Part shown: positions 1 to 8,822 of the stretch, piece by piece
Position numbering within the stretch: the stretch's first letter is position 1
How the letters are laid out: each line of letters begins with the position of its first letter
Position numbers and translations under genes: made by a program
From: Anaerolineae bacterium
GTDB taxonomy: Bacteria > Chloroflexota > Anaerolineae > Promineifilales > Promineifilaceae
Reading direction: 5' to 3'
Assembly: GCA_020848035.1 (NCBI GenBank)
Contig: JADLAX010000065.1
Coordinates: 186,001-250,000, forward strand
DNA: 64,000 bases
Notes under the pieces: generated by a model
Told to the model about the DNA's origin: nothing
Seen by the model: only the letters and a program-made list of their open reading frames with translations
The model's database searches: none

Positions 1-7
1 CTTTCAT
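1..7 (-). CDS. start of a leftward gene cut by the window edge
   Basis: The complement reads AAGGAGACAAACGATGAAAG: a strong Shine-Dalgarno (AAGGAG) seven bases before an ATG whose first base is position 7. Only two codons (Met-Lys) are inside the window, so the product cannot be named. Confidence 0.5.
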
Positions 8-50
8 CGTTTGTCTCCTTGTGCCCATCCCCGCCTTGCCCTCAAAGTAA

Positions 51-91
51 CAAGCGCAGCTTGCCACTGAAGTTAAGGCAAGCTGCACTTG
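51..91. repeat. inverted repeat upstream of the edge gene
   Basis: The arms GCAGCTTGCC and GGCAAGCTGC are perfect complements separated by 11 bases, extended outward by CAAG/CTTG with one mismatch. There is no T-run, so an operator or a repeat relic is as likely as a terminator. Confidence 0.5.
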
Positions 92-107
92 TTGCGGTGC
101 CAGCTTA

Positions 108-240
108 TTATTTTGGGTTTTCAGGATTTCACGGGGCCTGACGTGAAACGTGATGCGTGAAACGTGACACTCTCTGGTCACGTTTCACGTTTTACGCATC
201 ATGGGATGTAAACCCCTTGAATTCCCAAAGAGCCTTTATT
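108..240. repeat. dispersed palindromic element, copy A
   Basis: The core is an imperfect hairpin of GTGAAACGTGA units facing TCACGTTTCAC units, about 145 to 195. The right flank, positions 208 to 234, is an exact 27-base match in inverted orientation to 62205 to 62231, and the rest aligns with a few mismatches to the element at 62198-62325. It encodes no protein and has no transposase. It is probably a MITE-like or REP-like intergenic repeat. Confidence 0.7.
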
Positions 241-255
241 TTTACTGTGGAGAGG

Positions 256-1044
256 TTACAGGCGAACTACCACGACCGTCATGGTGCCCTCGCCGACAGT
301 GACGCTTTGCAGACCGGTGCCTGCGGGCAGCTGGCTCATGGCTGCACCCAGGCTGCTGTTTAAGGTTTGTTCGGCCGTTTGTAAGGCAGCGGGCGGCACC
401 TGGAAGCTGCCAATTGACGCTTCGACGACCTCAAATTGCAGCGTGTTGTTTTCCACATACGGCGCAAAACTAACCGTCAGCTGGCCGTTGATCGGCTCGG
501 CGAGGGTGCCAGTGACGATGATGGTGCCGCTGGTCAGGCGCACCTGCGGGTTTTGCAGCGCCGACTGCGTCCCGGCCTGAGCCTGAGCCGCGGCAATCGC
601 CTGGTTCAGCTCCGCTTCGGTGACGGTGACTTCTACCGTGCCGCTGCCTTCTGGCAGGGGAATCGTGGCAAATCGCTCCGCCAGGCTGCCTGGTTCAATG
701 GGTAATGTGCCGTTTTCAACGGCCGTTTGCCCCTGTTCGATCAATTCAGCCGCCTGAGTCGCCAGTACCGGGCCTTCCTCGACAATCAGTTCGGCGGCCT
801 GGGTGGCCACAGCGGCCGCCTGTGCCGCGATGGTAGCCGCGGCCTCGGTTGCCAGCACGGTTTCATACTCGGCTTGAACGGCGGCGGCCTGCGTGGCCAG
901 GATTTCACCCTGGCCGCCCGGACCATCCACATCACCAGCGCTGGTGGTGGGTAGGGTGGGGGTGGTACGGCCGTTGCCGCCACAGCCGCTCACCACAACA
1001 AGCAAAACCAGTAAAACGGTCCATCGTGTCCAGATTTGTTTCAT
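256..1044 (-). CDS. alanine-rich lipoprotein of unknown function
   Basis: About 262 residues. The N-terminus is a lipoprotein signal: basic and aromatic residues, a leucine/valine stretch and the lipobox VVSGC with Cys21, so it should be lipidated and held at the outer face of the membrane. Residues about 45 to 110 are a low-complexity helical region with repeated ATQAAA/ATEAAA units, likely a spacer or coiled coil. The C-terminal half is a beta-rich domain (VRLTSGTIIVTGTLA, LTVSFAPYV) of a kind seen in other small secreted proteins, perhaps lipid-binding; this is a guess. The ATG at 1044 is preferred over a GTG at 1053 because AGGGAG lies 8 bases before the ATG and abuts the GTG. It is divergent from the next gene. 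Confidence 0.75.
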   Translation of the reverse strand: MKQIWTRWTVLLVLLVVVSGCGGNGRTTPTLPTTSAGDVDGPGGQGEILATQAAAVQAEYETVLATEAAATIAAQAAAVATQAAELIVEEGPVLATQAAELIEQGQTAVENGTLPIEPGSLAERFATIPLPEGSGTVEVTVTEAELNQAIAAAQAQAGTQSALQNPQVRLTSGTIIVTGTLAEPINGQLTVSFAPYVENNTLQFEVVEASIGSFQVPPAALQTAEQTLNSSLGAAMSQLPAGTGLQSVTVGEGTMTVVVVRL

Positions 1045-1301
1045 GTTGCACACTCCCTAAAGATACGTTTGCCAAACGGGCGGATGATAACCCCATTTTC
1101 TAAGAACGAAATGAGCTTTCTCCGGTTGGTCGGGTCAGCCTCGTGAAGCCAGTTTGGCTGGGGTGCCTTCACGAAAAATATGCTTGACCCGCGATCTAAC
1201 CTCGTGTAGGATTCTCCACACATGATGATAAACAACTACCCACTTTTCCACACACTATCAGATTGCCGTAATAGGAAATCTCTCCTCTCCGGACGTTTTA
1301 C

Positions 1302-3143
1302 ATGAAATCAACCTCTCAAACTGGGCTTTTGCTTACCTTGTTTATGCTGCTTTTGGTTCTGCTGGCTGCCTTTGTTTTCCTCTTTCAGGGGCGGCAAAGG
1401 GTAGTGGAACAGCGAGATGTGTTGCAGACAGAAACGGCCGATTTGCAGCAAGATCTGGCCCAAACCGAGCTTGATCTGGCCGCAGCGGAAGCCACTCGTG
1501 CCTTTACCGCCGATGCCCTGGCTACGGCCGAATCCAACACGGTGCTGCTGGATGGTGAGTTGGTGCGCAGCCAACAGGAAGTGGATGCCCTCACCGGGCA
1601 GCTAGACGCCGCCAGCCAGACGATCACCACGTTGGAAGATGAGCAGGAAGCGGTGCTGGCCCAGCCGCCCGAAGTGGCCATTTTGTCGCCCGTGAACGGC
1701 CGTTTGCTGGCGCTCGGTGAACCAGTCAACATCGTCATGGTGGCGACAGACCCCAAAGGCGTGATTGCAGTAAACCTGGCCCTCAACGAAGAACCGTTTG
1801 ATTCGTTTATGCTGGAAGATCAGACGTTGTTTACGGCCGTTGTCCCCTGGGAACCAACCGAACCAAATGAATACGTGATTGCGCTGACGGCCGTTAATAG
1901 TGCCGGGATTACCAGCCGCACGGCTACCGTCACGGTGACAGTGGCGTTGTCCGACGCCGCCAACCGCCCCGGCATCAACGCCAATGTGGCCCTGTCTGAG
2001 GATATCGGCGGGTTGGTGAGTGGGTTGCGCCAGCTGCCCGTGCCCAATGGCATCAATGCCCGGGTTGCCTCTGGGAGTGAGCTGCGTCAGGCGCAGGAAG
2101 CTTATGCCCTTGCTCAGGCCGACAGCCCGGCGTGGCTCCAGGCCCGGCTGATTGGCCAGGCGTTTGATTTTGCCCCGGCCGACTACGTTTACCCCGACCT
2201 GCTCCAGGCGGTACAAAGCAGCAGTACGGCCGCTTTCTACGAACCGCTCGGCGATGAGCTGCTGGTGTTAGAGCAGGCAAACCCGCCCAACGCGGTGGCG
2301 CAGCTGGCCTATGTGCGACAGCTGGTGTTTTTGCTGCAAGACCAAAATTTCGGGCTCGATGTGCTCACCACGGGGGAGCTGACCCTGGATGCTACGCTGG
2401 CCCTGGCCGCCTTGAGTGAGGGCGAAGCGACGGTGGTGCAGGAGAATTTTTTGGAGGCGCGCTATTTGCCATTGGCAGCGGCCGTTATCCCCGAAACGTT
2501 CGCTATCGACACCGCGACCTTACAAGAAGCGCCTGCCGCCATTGCTAACCGGCTGCTGTTTGCCTACGAATTTGGCGACGACTTTGCCCGTTTTCTCTAC
2601 GACGAGGGCAGCTACCCGGCGCTGAATGAGGCGTGGGCCAACCCGCCGCAATCTACCGAGCAAATTTTGCACCCGGAAAAATACGCCGCCGATGAAGGTC
2701 CGTCTTTGGTGACGCTGCCCGATTTGCAGCCCGTGCTGGGCAGTGGCTGGGCGCTGGCCGAAGAAAATGTGTTGGGTGAGTTTATGTTGGGGCAATATCT
2801 GGCGCAGCAGCTAAACGAGTCGCAGGTGGCAACGGCCGTTTCTGGCTGGGGCGGCGACCGGTTTGCCATCTACACCAACGAGGCGGAGGGGACGTTTGTG
2901 ATGGTGCTGCACGCGGTGTGGGACACGCCCGACGACAGCACTGAGTTTGCCGCGCTTTACCCCAACTATCCGACGCGGCTGTTTGGCAGCAGCGGCGAGC
3001 TGCAAGCCAACGGCGGCGAATGTTGGGAAGGCGACGGCGAATTTATCTGCTTAAACCAGTCGCAGCAAGACACCCTCATTGTGCGCGGTCCAGAGCTGGC
3101 GCTGCTCCTGGATGTGGTTGCGGCCATCTTCCCCACGGAATAG
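1302..3143 (+). CDS. membrane-anchored coiled-coil protein with Ig-like domain
   Basis: 613 residues. Residues 8 to 29 form one transmembrane segment or uncleaved signal anchor. A coiled coil of about 95 residues follows, rich in Gln, Glu, Thr and Ala (EQRDVLQTETADLQQDLAQ and similar). Residues about 122 to 215 look like an Ig/FN3-type extracellular domain (PEVAILSPVNG, VIALTAVNSAGITSRTATV). The remaining 390 residues are helical and acidic. They contain ALAALSEGEATVVQENFL, a Glu-rich segment resembling inactive metallopeptidase-like families, but no HExxH is present. It is probably an envelope protein facing outward. The function is not recognised. The gene stands alone. Confidence 0.8.
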   Translation: MKSTSQTGLLLTLFMLLLVLLAAFVFLFQGRQRVVEQRDVLQTETADLQQDLAQTELDLAAAEATRAFTADALATAESNTVLLDGELVRSQQEVDALTGQLDAASQTITTLEDEQEAVLAQPPEVAILSPVNGRLLALGEPVNIVMVATDPKGVIAVNLALNEEPFDSFMLEDQTLFTAVVPWEPTEPNEYVIALTAVNSAGITSRTATVTVTVALSDAANRPGINANVALSEDIGGLVSGLRQLPVPNGINARVASGSELRQAQEAYALAQADSPAWLQARLIGQAFDFAPADYVYPDLLQAVQSSSTAAFYEPLGDELLVLEQANPPNAVAQLAYVRQLVFLLQDQNFGLDVLTTGELTLDATLALAALSEGEATVVQENFLEARYLPLAAAVIPETFAIDTATLQEAPAAIANRLLFAYEFGDDFARFLYDEGSYPALNEAWANPPQSTEQILHPEKYAADEGPSLVTLPDLQPVLGSGWALAEENVLGEFMLGQYLAQQLNESQVATAVSGWGGDRFAIYTNEAEGTFVMVLHAVWDTPDDSTEFAALYPNYPTRLFGSSGELQANGGECWEGDGEFICLNQSQQDTLIVRGPELALLLDVVAAIFPTE

Positions 3144-3253
3144 ACAATTTTGGTTTTTTGAAAACTTACGAATTGGGGTCGCGTGAAACGTGAAACGTGC
3201 TAAGTGATGGTTACCTGCCAGAGAATATCTCTACTAAAAATCTTGTCACCTGG

Positions 3254-3526
3254 TCACCCCGTCACATATACCGCATCGACAATGCCGACGATGACGGCGC
3301 GGATGGGGGCGACCTTCATGTTGAGCACCTGGCGGGCACCGTTGCCTTCGTCCAGCACCAGCACCTTATCGCCCATGCCTGCCTGAACGGTGTCCACGCA
3401 GATGTCGTAGCTGCCGGTGGGTGTGCCATCTTCCCCCAGCTTATCGACGATGAGGAGTTTACGGCCGTTAAACGCCGCATGTTTGATGGTTGCTACCACC
3501 GTGCCCGAAACCTGTCCCACGTACAT
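3254..3526 (-). CDS. BMC-P shell vertex protein (EutN/CcmL family), detached copy
   Basis: About 90 residues from MYVGQVSGTVVATIKH. It has the EutN/CcmL pattern: an N-terminal GxVxGTVVAT strand, GRKLLIVDKL, a central DTVQAGMGDKVLVLDEG loop and the C-terminal AVIVGIVDAVYV strand. Such proteins form pentamers that cap the vertices of microcompartment shells. It is one of three paralogues here (others at 10423-10692 and 15637-15924), but it lies 7 kb from the main BMC operon among unrelated rightward genes. An upstream in-frame start at 3577 would add 17 residues; family length favours the shorter form, though its ribosome site is poor. The last codons overlap a CACC-repeat tract. Confidence 0.88.
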   Translation of the reverse strand: MYVGQVSGTVVATIKHAAFNGRKLLIVDKLGEDGTPTGSYDICVDTVQAGMGDKVLVLDEGNGARQVLNMKVAPIRAVIVGIVDAVYVTG

Positions 3527-3679
3527 GGCCTCAATCGTAAAGCGTCCCTCGCAAAACGTCAATTGATTGCTTGTCACAGTTTGTGCCCTATGCTATCCTG
3601 TCACCACTGTTTTGATCAGGTCATTGGCACATTTGCCGCCGTTCTTTTTTGAGATTTACCCAACACCCGGAGTAAAAGT

Positions 3680-4030
3680 GTGACGATTGCAGGCATTGTG
3701 GGGGCAGGACTGGTATGGGGCTGGCTGCTCGTTTTGTTGGTCGATCAGCGACCCAATCGGGCTCGCCCCCAGCCGCCAGCCGAGGCAGCAGACGGCCGTT
3801 CCCAACTGGTACGCTGGCTTGATGCCTTTGTTAAAAAGTGGCAGACGGAGCGACGGCCGTATCTTAACCTGCTGGCCGTGGCCTTGTTCACCAGCGTGTT
3901 TGCCTGGCTGATCTACACCTTAAATGGCGCGACACTGCTTATCCCCTTCTTTCTTGCTCTGATCATGACCTTTGCCATTCACCTCATCTGGCGTGAGCGA
4001 CTGCGCCAGGGGCAAAAAAGGTCGTCATAA
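3680..4030 (+). CDS. small three-helix membrane protein
   Basis: 116 residues from a GTG start. Three hydrophobic segments (about residues 3 to 22, 64 to 80 and 86 to 104) are joined by a basic, Pro/Arg-rich loop. The family is not recognised. It is the first of four closely spaced rightward genes: 31 bases before the next membrane protein, then the CHAT protease and a lipoprotein. A membrane component for that cluster is plausible but unproven. Confidence 0.65.
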   Translation: MTIAGIVGAGLVWGWLLVLLVDQRPNRARPQPPAEAADGRSQLVRWLDAFVKKWQTERRPYLNLLAVALFTSVFAWLIYTLNGATLLIPFFLALIMTFAIHLIWRERLRQGQKRSS

Positions 4031-4061
4031 TTCACCAAACGTTTTACCAGGAGGCACATCC

Positions 4062-4493
4062 ATGTTTTTTCAAGAAGCTGCGGAAACCGTTGTTCAGGCT
4101 ACTCCCCTCCAAATTTGGGGCGCGGCCGGATTTGGCGCGATCATTGGCTGGCTGGTTTATTACATCAACCGCTACCGCACCGGCGACGTGCAGTTTAGCG
4201 ACCTGGCCACAGTCATTGGCATCATCGGCGGCGCGGGCATTTTGGCCCTTTTCCCGGAAGGTACCGACCTGTTTGGCGGCTATGGTATTGGCCTGTTTGT
4301 GGGCTTTTTCAGCTACTTCATCTATCTAAACATCCAGGTGGCCATTTCCAGAAACTTCACGGTGGATTGGTTCTTAGACGGCCGTTCCAAACGCCTGGCT
4401 GAAAATGAAATGGGGCGCAACGAATCCGCCACGCTGGGCGGTGGTGGCACCGCTATGGGCGGTGGCCACACCAACAGCGGCGGCCGGGAATAA
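4062..4493 (+). CDS. small Gly-rich membrane protein beside the CHAT gene
   Basis: 143 residues from the ATG at 4062, preceded by AGGAGG seven bases upstream; this excludes the longer in-frame start at 3972. There are three hydrophobic segments (around LQIWGAAGFGAIIGWLVYYI, TVIGIIGGAGILALF and GIGLFVGFFSYFIYLNI), a charged tail, and a glycine-rich C-terminus (LGGGGTAMGGGHTNSGG). The family is unknown. It lies 96 bases upstream of the CHAT protease gene and is probably co-transcribed with it. Confidence 0.75.
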   Translation: MFFQEAAETVVQATPLQIWGAAGFGAIIGWLVYYINRYRTGDVQFSDLATVIGIIGGAGILALFPEGTDLFGGYGIGLFVGFFSYFIYLNIQVAISRNFTVDWFLDGRSKRLAENEMGRNESATLGGGGTAMGGGHTNSGGRE

Positions 4494-4589
4494 ACTGGTT
4501 GCCAGTGGCAGGTTGCAAGTGGTCAGTCAGTTTACCCGCACGACCTGTCACCTTCTCATTATCCGTAACCAAACAAATACAGGTGTCGC

Positions 4590-6851
4590 ATGGCTGATTC
4601 CACCCAAATTCGCGCAGAAATTGTGACGCGGCTGCTCAACGATGCTGCGTTTCTGGCCCGCTTTTTGGCCGATCCAGACGGCGTTTTGGCCGAATTCCCG
4701 GGCCTGGACAAGTTTGACGGCCGTTACCTCAAAGACAAAATTACGGATTGGGCCAGCCTGACGGCCGTTGCTCAGCGGTTTGGCATTGTGGTGCCGGAAC
4801 GGCCGTCCGCTGCCCCAGAATCTGCCAAAGAGAACCCGCCCCGCCTGCAAATGGTGCTCCACCTGCGTGATGATGATGCCTTCCGTGACCTCTACTGGCG
4901 GGATGCGGCGGCGGCTTTTGCTGCTTATCCAAGCCTGCCCGAAGAGGATGCGGCGTATATTCGCGAGCGGTTTGGTGGGGAGACAACTTTGCAGTCGCTC
5001 ATCGATCGCTTCCAGACAACCGTACAAAGTGTCGATTTGCCCGCGCCCGAAAGCAAAGGCGTTGAGCCAGACGATGAGCTTTCGATGCGTTATGTCAATA
5101 CTGGCTTTGCCCGCAGCACCTCCCCGGCGGAACCCATCACCCATTACAACACGCCGTTAACCGCTGCCAAGCCGCACTATTTTTGGCTAGAAATTGGCAA
5201 ACTGGTAGCCGGTGGCCTGGCCCAGGAAGCGATTGCCCTGCCCACCGACAAGCTGCCGCCCGAAGCCCGACTCAAGATTGCCCTGTTTGATTTCGACGGC
5301 GAGATCGAACTGACTGGTGCCGAGGTGGGCGAGGTGCAGCTGGCCCCCACCGGGGCTATCCGCGTCACCCGCCGCGCCGACGAACCGGCTGGCGTGTCGT
5401 CAGACTTGCTGGACCGTCGGCTGTTTTTTGCGGTGCAAACGATGGATCGGGAAGGATACGGCCGTCTCCGCTGCAACATTTATTTCCAGAACACGCTGGT
5501 CCAATCGCACCTCATTGTGGCCCGAATGTCGGCCGTGCCCACCGAACGGCCGTACCGCATGCTGTGGCACGTTTCCGATTACACCCTCTCCAAAAGCCTG
5601 GACAGCGAACAGCTCACCGCGATGGGCGAAAACAGCCTCAGCATCATGGTCAACGACAACGGCAACGGCACCCACGGTTTCCGCTTTGTTGGCGGCCAGG
5701 AGTACAAAAACGATGCCACGCTGGGCGAAGGGGCCATCACCCAACTGCAAAAGTGGGTGCGCGGTGCGCTCAGCAAAGCCGCCTGGGGCGACGACGAGGA
5801 GTACAAGCCCGGCAAAAAATACCAGTATGGCGGCCCGCTGGACCTGAAAAAGCTCCAGGCCGATTTGCTCTCGATGGCTATCAACGGCTACCGCGCCTTC
5901 GATGCGCTCATCGGGCCGCTGGTGGGTGACGCCGACAAGGTGTGGGACGTGATGGACTGGATGGTCAAACCTGGCCAGGTGCAAATTGCCACCAAAGAAG
6001 CCGCCCAGCTGGTGATTCCCGCCGCCATGTTCTACGACTATCCTTTCCTCGATGGCAATGCCCCCGGCGACTATTCTCTCTGTCCTGAATTTGTGGCGGC
6101 GCTTAAAAGTGCCAAACCGCTGGAGGAATGCGCCTGTTTCCAGGGCAGCTGCCCCAGTTATGGCCAGGAACTGGTCGTTTGCCCGAGCGGTTTTTGGGGC
6201 TTCCGCCACTATTTGGGCCTGCCCATGTCGGTGAAATCGGCCCCGGATGCGCCGCTGAAGATTGGGGGCGGCAGCCCACCCCGGCTGGCGGTAAGCGTCT
6301 CGACGGACAAAAACTTTGTGGAACGGCCGTCCCACGAACAGCGTCTGCAACAAATGGGCGTTGGCTGGGAATATGCCGACAGCCGCGACGAGGCGCTGGA
6401 CATGCTCAAAGCCACCGAGTCGCAAATTGTCTATTTTTACTGTCACGGTGGCCTGACGGACAAAGGTTTTCCCTACCTCAGCCTGGGCAGCACCGACAGC
6501 GACTGGTTCACCCGGGGCAATTTACGGGCGCGGCGCATTCGCTGGCAAAAGGTACGGCCGTTGGTCTTCATCAACGGCTGCCATACCACACAAATTACCC
6601 CGGAGCGGGCGCTGGACTTCGTCAGCGGCTTTGTGGAGACCAGCGGCGCGGCGGGCGTCATCGGCACGGAGATCACCATCTTCGAACCCATCGCCACCCA
6701 ATTCGCCGAGGAATGCCTGCGCCGCTTCTTGTTTGAAAAGCAGACCCTGGGTGAAGCGGTGCGCGGCGCGCGCCTGCACATGCTCAAAAACGGCAATCCC
6801 CTGGGCCTTGTTTACATTCCCTATGCTTTACCAGCTCTCAAGCTGGCTTAA
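4590..6851 (+). CDS. CHAT-domain (caspase-like) protein
   Basis: 753 residues. The C-terminal 150 residues carry the CHAT protease signature: the catalytic His619 in YFYCHGG and Cys664 in FINGCHTTQ, followed by VSGFVETSGAAGVIGTE and a helix ending in LGLVYIPYALPAL. The first 140 residues hold two short helical repeats (LLNDAAFLARFLADPDGVL and the segment around FAAYPSLPEEDAAYIRERFG) that resemble NHLP-leader-like or effector-associated adaptor helices. The middle, about 170 to 560, is a beta-rich region followed by a helical one that I cannot name. CHAT proteins are cysteine proteases of clan CD, often effectors in signalling or defence. The neighbours are two small membrane proteins upstream and a lipoprotein 29 bases downstream. 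No obvious substrate or sensor gene is adjacent. Confidence 0.85.
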   Translation: MADSTQIRAEIVTRLLNDAAFLARFLADPDGVLAEFPGLDKFDGRYLKDKITDWASLTAVAQRFGIVVPERPSAAPESAKENPPRLQMVLHLRDDDAFRDLYWRDAAAAFAAYPSLPEEDAAYIRERFGGETTLQSLIDRFQTTVQSVDLPAPESKGVEPDDELSMRYVNTGFARSTSPAEPITHYNTPLTAAKPHYFWLEIGKLVAGGLAQEAIALPTDKLPPEARLKIALFDFDGEIELTGAEVGEVQLAPTGAIRVTRRADEPAGVSSDLLDRRLFFAVQTMDREGYGRLRCNIYFQNTLVQSHLIVARMSAVPTERPYRMLWHVSDYTLSKSLDSEQLTAMGENSLSIMVNDNGNGTHGFRFVGGQEYKNDATLGEGAITQLQKWVRGALSKAAWGDDEEYKPGKKYQYGGPLDLKKLQADLLSMAINGYRAFDALIGPLVGDADKVWDVMDWMVKPGQVQIATKEAAQLVIPAAMFYDYPFLDGNAPGDYSLCPEFVAALKSAKPLEECACFQGSCPSYGQELVVCPSGFWGFRHYLGLPMSVKSAPDAPLKIGGGSPPRLAVSVSTDKNFVERPSHEQRLQQMGVGWEYADSRDEALDMLKATESQIVYFYCHGGLTDKGFPYLSLGSTDSDWFTRGNLRARRIRWQKVRPLVFINGCHTTQITPERALDFVSGFVETSGAAGVIGTEITIFEPIATQFAEECLRRFLFEKQTLGEAVRGARLHMLKNGNPLGLVYIPYALPALKLA

Positions 6852-6880
6852 AAAACAGTTTCACAACAAAGGAGCAGACC

Positions 6881-7528
6881 ATGTTCAGAAAGATGAGCGC
6901 ATGGGTCATTTGGATCGTGTTGGTTGGGTTGTTGGCCGCCTGTGGCGGACCCTCACAAGAGGTTACCCTGGGCGACGAGCTGCTGAGCGAATCGTTTGAC
7001 GAAGAAGCAGCCTGGGAAACGTATCTTGATGATGGTATCGCCCTCCAGGTGGATGATGGCGCGTACCGCGTGCAAACCGGTGACGATGGCTACATTTGGG
7101 GCTTAAACGAGGCGCTGCATGATGATGTGGTGATCGAAGTCACCGCAAACCAGCTTTCCGCCCACGAAAACAACGCCTACGGCGTGATGTGCCGCTCTGA
7201 TACCAGCAACAATGGCGACGGCTACTACTTCCTCATCAGCGGCGATGGTTACTACACCATTTCCAAGGGGGAAGGGGAAGACGTGACGCAGCTGGTGGAG
7301 TGGACAGCCAATTCGGCTATCAATACGGGCCAGGAGAGCAACACCATCCGCGCGGTTTGCATTGGCAATTACCTGGCCATGTTTGTGAATGACAAGTTTC
7401 TGGCCGAAATTGAAGACAGCGCCTACAGCTCCGGCTATGCCGGGTTTGCCGCCACGGCCTTTGAAGGCGGCGATGCAGACATCACCTTCGACAATCTGAC
7501 GATTACGGCCGCTTCGATTTCCAACTAG
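6881..7528 (+). CDS. lipoprotein with concanavalin-like (LamG/DUF1080-type) fold
   Basis: 215 residues. The signal peptide ends in the lipobox LLAAC with Cys21, so it should be anchored outside the membrane. The mature part has the alternating pattern of a jelly-roll domain: SESFDEEAAWETYLDDGIAL, NNAYGVMCRSD, GDGYYFLISGDGYYTISKG, NTIRAVCIGNYLAMFVND and a final ADITFDNLTI strand. Such domains often bind sugars or surfaces. No catalytic residues stand out. It starts 29 bases after the CHAT gene with AAAGGAG before the ATG, so it is probably the last gene of that operon. Confidence 0.75.
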   Translation: MFRKMSAWVIWIVLVGLLAACGGPSQEVTLGDELLSESFDEEAAWETYLDDGIALQVDDGAYRVQTGDDGYIWGLNEALHDDVVIEVTANQLSAHENNAYGVMCRSDTSNNGDGYYFLISGDGYYTISKGEGEDVTQLVEWTANSAINTGQESNTIRAVCIGNYLAMFVNDKFLAEIEDSAYSSGYAGFAATAFEGGDADITFDNLTITAASISN

Positions 7529-7540
7529 CAACTGTATCGG

Positions 7541-7590
7541 TCTCGTTCCACGCTCTGCGTCGTTTGGGACGCGGAGCGCGGGAACGAGTT
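7541..7590. repeat. palindromic CGTTCC-GGAACG intergenic repeat
   Basis: TCTCGTTCCACGCTCTGCGT on the left pairs imperfectly with ACGCGGAGCGCGGGAACGAG on the right around a GTTTGGG loop. It looks like a widespread type of bacterial intergenic palindrome. It follows the lipoprotein stop by 13 bases, but there is no clear T-run, so it is not called a terminator. Confidence 0.6.
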
Positions 7591-7692
7591 GTTCTATCTG
7601 TATAGTTACTCCAACTCATTGTGTAATTGGCAGATTGGTCCAATCTTGGTAACGGCCGTTCTCCAACACACAGCCCGAGAAAAATTAGCCAA

Positions 7693-8283
7693 ATGAGTGC
7701 TGACAAAGAACAAGTCCAGGTAGAAAGTCGGGCCGAACTGCGCCAGTGGTTGGCCAAAAACCACGCGCGTAAAGAAGGTGTCTGGCTGGTAACCTTCAAA
7801 AAAAGCGCGGGTGATAAATACGTTTCCTGGGATGATCTTGTGCAGGAAGTGATTTGTTTTGGCTGGATCGACAGCCAGGCGCGTAAGCTGGATGCCGATC
7901 GGTCGATGCAGTGGATTGCGCCGCGTAAGCCGGGCAGTGGCTGGTCGCGCCGCAACAAGGAGCACGTCGCCCAGCTGGCGGCAGCTGGCCTGCTGATGCC
8001 CGCTGGTTTAGCCAAAATCGAAGCGGCCCAGGCCGATGGCTCGTGGAACGCCCTCGACGCGGTGGAAAACCTGGAAGTGCCGCCGGATTTGGTCGAGGCG
8101 CTGGCGGAATACCCGGACGCTGCGGCCCATTTCGACGCCTTTCCGCGCTCGGTGAAGCGCAGCATTTTGGAGTGGATTGGCAATGCCAAACAACCATCAA
8201 CCCGGCAAAAGCGCATTGAGGAGACCGCCCGGCTGGCGCAGGACAACATTCGCGCCAACCAGTGGCGGCCCAGCACACCATGA
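7693..8283 (+). CDS. YdeI/OmpD-associated family protein
   Basis: 196 residues from the ATG at 7693; an upstream TTG at 7627 is in frame but lies in repeat-rich DNA. The protein has the family pattern: SRAELRQWLAKNHARKEGVWL, the WDDLVQEVICFGWIDS core, WIAPRKPGSGWSRRNKEHV, and the C-terminal block AFPRSVKRSILEWIGNAKQP that ends this family. The biochemical role is not established; some members are linked to stress or peptide resistance. Its stop overlaps the next start (ATGA), so the two are translationally coupled. Confidence 0.85.
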   Translation: MSADKEQVQVESRAELRQWLAKNHARKEGVWLVTFKKSAGDKYVSWDDLVQEVICFGWIDSQARKLDADRSMQWIAPRKPGSGWSRRNKEHVAQLAAAGLLMPAGLAKIEAAQADGSWNALDAVENLEVPPDLVEALAEYPDAAAHFDAFPRSVKRSILEWIGNAKQPSTRQKRIEETARLAQDNIRANQWRPSTP

Positions 8284-8822
8284 GCACCGTCGCCGAAACC
8301 GAACGCCTGGAACTGGTGCATCTTACCCTGGAGGATGCGCCGTTTATCCTCGAACTGGTCAACGATCCGGCCTGGCTGCGGTTTATTGGCGACAGAGGTG
8401 TGCGCACCCTGGCGCAGGCGGAAGCGTATTTGCAGGATGGGCCGTTGGCCAGTTACGCGACCCACGGTTTTGGCCTCTACCTGGTGCGGCGCAAATCCGA
8501 CGGGGCGCGGTTGGGCATGTGTGGCTTGTTAAAACGGCCGTCCCTCCCCCAGCCCGACATCGGTTTTGCTTACCTGCCGCAGTTTACCGGGCAGGGTTAT
8601 GGGTTTGAGGCGGCAACGGCCGTTTTAAACCACGCTCGCCACCAGTTGAACCTTTCCCCCATCCTGGCCATCGTCAAGCCAGACAATGTGCCATCCATCA
8701 ACCTGCTGGAAAAGCTAGGTATGCAGCGCCAGAAGCGCCTTTCCCTCGACGGGGGGCAAAGCGAGGTGCTGTTGTACGCCTCTGAAAATAGGACGCGGAT
8801 TAACGCAGATGAACGCAGATAA
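8280..8822 (+). CDS. GNAT family N-acetyltransferase (RimJ/RimL type)
   Basis: 180 residues from the ATG at 8280, which overlaps the previous stop by 4 bases. It matches the RimJ/RimL branch: TERLELVHLTLEDAPFILEL at the start, YLVRRKSDGARLGMCGLLKR, PDIGFAYLPQFTGQGYGFEA as the acetyl-CoA-binding segment, and VKPDNVPSINLLEKLGM. It probably acetylates an amino group on a protein or small molecule; the substrate is unknown. The last dozen codons (NRTRINADERR) are read from a dispersed GCGGATTAACGCAGAT repeat, so the natural C-terminus may have been replaced by repeat sequence. Confidence 0.88.
   Translation: MSTVAETERLELVHLTLEDAPFILELVNDPAWLRFIGDRGVRTLAQAEAYLQDGPLASYATHGFGLYLVRRKSDGARLGMCGLLKRPSLPQPDIGFAYLPQFTGQGYGFEAATAVLNHARHQLNLSPILAIVKPDNVPSINLLEKLGMQRQKRLSLDGGQSEVLLYASENRTRINADERR

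Noticed and set aside
5400..6446. 348-codon open frame on the minus strand
   Set aside because: It is antisense to the CHAT-domain gene, with no signature and no ribosome site.
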